From NCBI GenBank assembly GCA_902494515.1, contig CABUTS010000091.1, positions 1 to 6,260 on the forward strand: a stretch of 6,260 nucleotides of DNA, written 5' to 3'. Both the position numbers and the translations under genes were made by a program. The notes below the pieces were generated by a model. That model worked only from the letters and a program-made list of their open reading frames with translations, did no database searches and had not been told where the DNA came from. Shown in pieces: positions 5,503-6,260 of this stretch. Source of the DNA: an uncultured Muribaculaceae bacterium (GTDB lineage Bacteria; Bacteroidota; Bacteroidia; Bacteroidales; Muribaculaceae). How positions within the stretch are numbered: position 1 is the first letter of the stretch; the number at the start of each line of letters is the position of its first letter.

Positions 5503-5823
5503 TCAGAGCATTCCGAGCTCGAGCTTGGCCTCCTCGCTCATCATGTCCTTGGTCCATTCGGGCTCGAATACGATGTTGATATTCACCGATTTGAGTCCCT
5601 CGATGCTCTCGAGTTTGATGCGGGCGTCCTCGACGATGAAGTCGGCCATCGGGCAGGAGGGGGCCGTCATGGTCATGTCGATGCTGAGGTTGGCATCGTC
5701 GTCGATGTCGATTTTATAGACAAGGCCGAGGCTGTAGATATCCACCGGAATTTCGGGGTCGAACACCGTGCGGAGCATCTCCACAACCTTCTCTTCGAGT
5801 TTCAAGCGGGTTTCTGCGTCCAT
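5503..5823 (-). CDS. MIP18/DUF59 family Fe-S cluster assembly protein
   Basis: The 106-residue cytosolic protein is of the MIP18 (DUF59, SufT/PaaD-like) family, which helps assemble or deliver iron-sulfur clusters. Family motifs are FDPEIPVDIYSLGLVY (21-36) and MTMTAPSCPMADFI (50-63), with the conserved Cys57 in the T-x-x-S-C-P segment, followed by VNINIVFEPEW near the C-terminus. In Bacteroidota, members of this type often accompany suf genes; here the neighbour is lpxH instead. An in-frame ATG at 5967 would add 48 residues, but I chose 5823. The family domain starts there, the extension would overlap the divergent ABC-F gene (start 5926), and a perfect TACTTTTG element sits just upstream of 5823. 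Confidence 0.9.
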   Translation of the reverse strand: MDAETRLKLEEKVVEMLRTVFDPEIPVDIYSLGLVYKIDIDDDANLSIDMTMTAPSCPMADFIVEDARIKLESIEGLKSVNINIVFEPEWTKDMMSEEAKLELGML

Positions 5824-5842
5824 AGTTGACTGATATTTTCCA

Positions 5843-5850
5843 CAAAAGTA
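5843..5850 (-). promoter_or_regulatory. -7 promoter element of the MIP18-lpxH operon (TACTTTTG)
   Basis: The minus strand reads TACTTTTG, an exact TAnnTTTG match 19 nt before the ATG at 5823. The -33 region is only weakly T-rich. The element predicts a very short leader and excludes the in-frame ATG at 5967. Confidence 0.6.
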
Positions 5851-5892
5851 CGCAATTTTCGCGAGAAATGGCCCGAAATGAACGATTTTTCG

Positions 5893-5900
5893 TAACTTTG
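5893..5900 (+). promoter_or_regulatory. -7 promoter element of the ABC-F gene (TAACTTTG)
   Basis: TAACTTTG is an exact TAnnTTTG match followed by TGG, as is common at Bacteroidota promoters. It lies 25 nt before the ATG at 5926. It stands back to back with the minus-strand element at 5843-5850, 42 bp between them, so the two operons share one short divergent control region. Confidence 0.65.
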
Positions 5901-5925
5901 TGGTGAAATATCGCTCCGAAACGCA

Positions 5926-6260
5926 ATGATCAGCTACCTTCAACTCGAAAATCTCACCAAAAGTCACGGCGACCGCATGATCTTCGCCGACGTAACCTTC
6001 GGCATCAATCAGGGGGACAAGATTGCCCTGATAGCCAAGAACGGCACGGGCAAGACCACCCTGCTGCGCTGCATCGCCGGGAAGGAATCCCCCGATTCCG
6101 GCACCATCACCCCGCGCAAGGACCTGAAAATCGGGTTCCTGGAGCAGACTCCGGAGTTCGTCCCGGGGCAGAACGTGGAGCAGTTCGTCGGCGGCAACGA
6201 GAAACTTACGAGGTTGCTGACCCAGATGGAGGTGCGCCCCTCCGACACCCCGGTCGAGAA
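5926..6260 (+). CDS. ABC-F family ATPase, 5' part only
   Basis: The frame opens with ATG at 5926 and is still open at the window end: 111 complete codons, roughly the first sixth of a ~620-residue ABC-F protein. The N-terminus MISYLQLENLTKSHGDRMIF is typical of the first nucleotide-binding domain. Walker A is AKNGTGKTT (37-45), with Lys43 binding phosphate. The usual first Gly is Ala here. Next come LLRCIAGKESPDSGTI (46-61) and a Q-loop in IGFLEQ (69-74, Gln74). ABC-F proteins have two ATPase domains and no membrane part; they act on the ribosome as translation factors (EttA, Uup-like) or antibiotic resistance proteins. The missing C-terminus prevents assigning the subgroup. A 79-residue frame on the opposite strand here is only a shadow. 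Confidence 0.88.
   Translation, partial: MISYLQLENLTKSHGDRMIFADVTFGINQGDKIALIAKNGTGKTTLLRCIAGKESPDSGTITPRKDLKIGFLEQTPEFVPGQNVEQFVGGNEKLTRLLTQMEVRPSDTPVE

Overview
The window looks like chromosomal DNA of a GC-rich member of the Bacteroidales; an Alistipes-like (Rikenellaceae) genome is my best guess. The support is the protein families present, the lack of Shine-Dalgarno sites, and several upstream sequences matching the Bacteroidota sigma factor element TAnnTTTG. No phage, plasmid or intact insertion-sequence gene is visible. The genus call is an inference from style, not from a marker gene.

Layout. Positions 1-431 have no gene but hold a cluster of hairpins and short repeats, then an intrinsic terminator (335-368) that closes a leftward transcript. 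On the minus strand, reading right to left, follow an SDR-family oxidoreductase (3093-2329), a YihY/BrkB-type membrane protein with a C-terminal winged-helix-like domain (2210-834) and a RidA enamine/imine deaminase (806-432). The last two are 27 nt apart and are probably co-transcribed. Divergent from the SDR gene is a GT2 glycosyltransferase on the plus strand (3230-4243). The gene-free stretch 4244-4698 holds three imperfect ~31-bp repeats, a bidirectional terminator, a possible small RNA on the minus strand, and three GCAACTTTTTC iterons. Leftward again come a MIP18/DUF59 Fe-S assembly protein (5823-5503) and LpxH (5457-4699), a likely two-gene operon. Divergent from them, the start of an ABC-F ATPase (5926 onward) runs off the window.

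How the genes relate. These are mostly housekeeping functions: detoxification of reactive enamines (RidA), lipid A synthesis (LpxH), Fe-S cluster assembly (MIP18 family), translation or ribosome-associated ATPase (ABC-F), and surface glycan synthesis (GT2). I see no new multi-gene system. The items most worth following up are all in non-coding DNA: the possible ~80-nt RNA at 4358-4438, the iterons at 4617-4668, the ~31-bp repeats at 4261-4352, and the hairpin block at 138-257. Two starts need correction: the SDR gene and the MIP18 gene both have in-frame upstream extensions that pass through what look like their own promoters.
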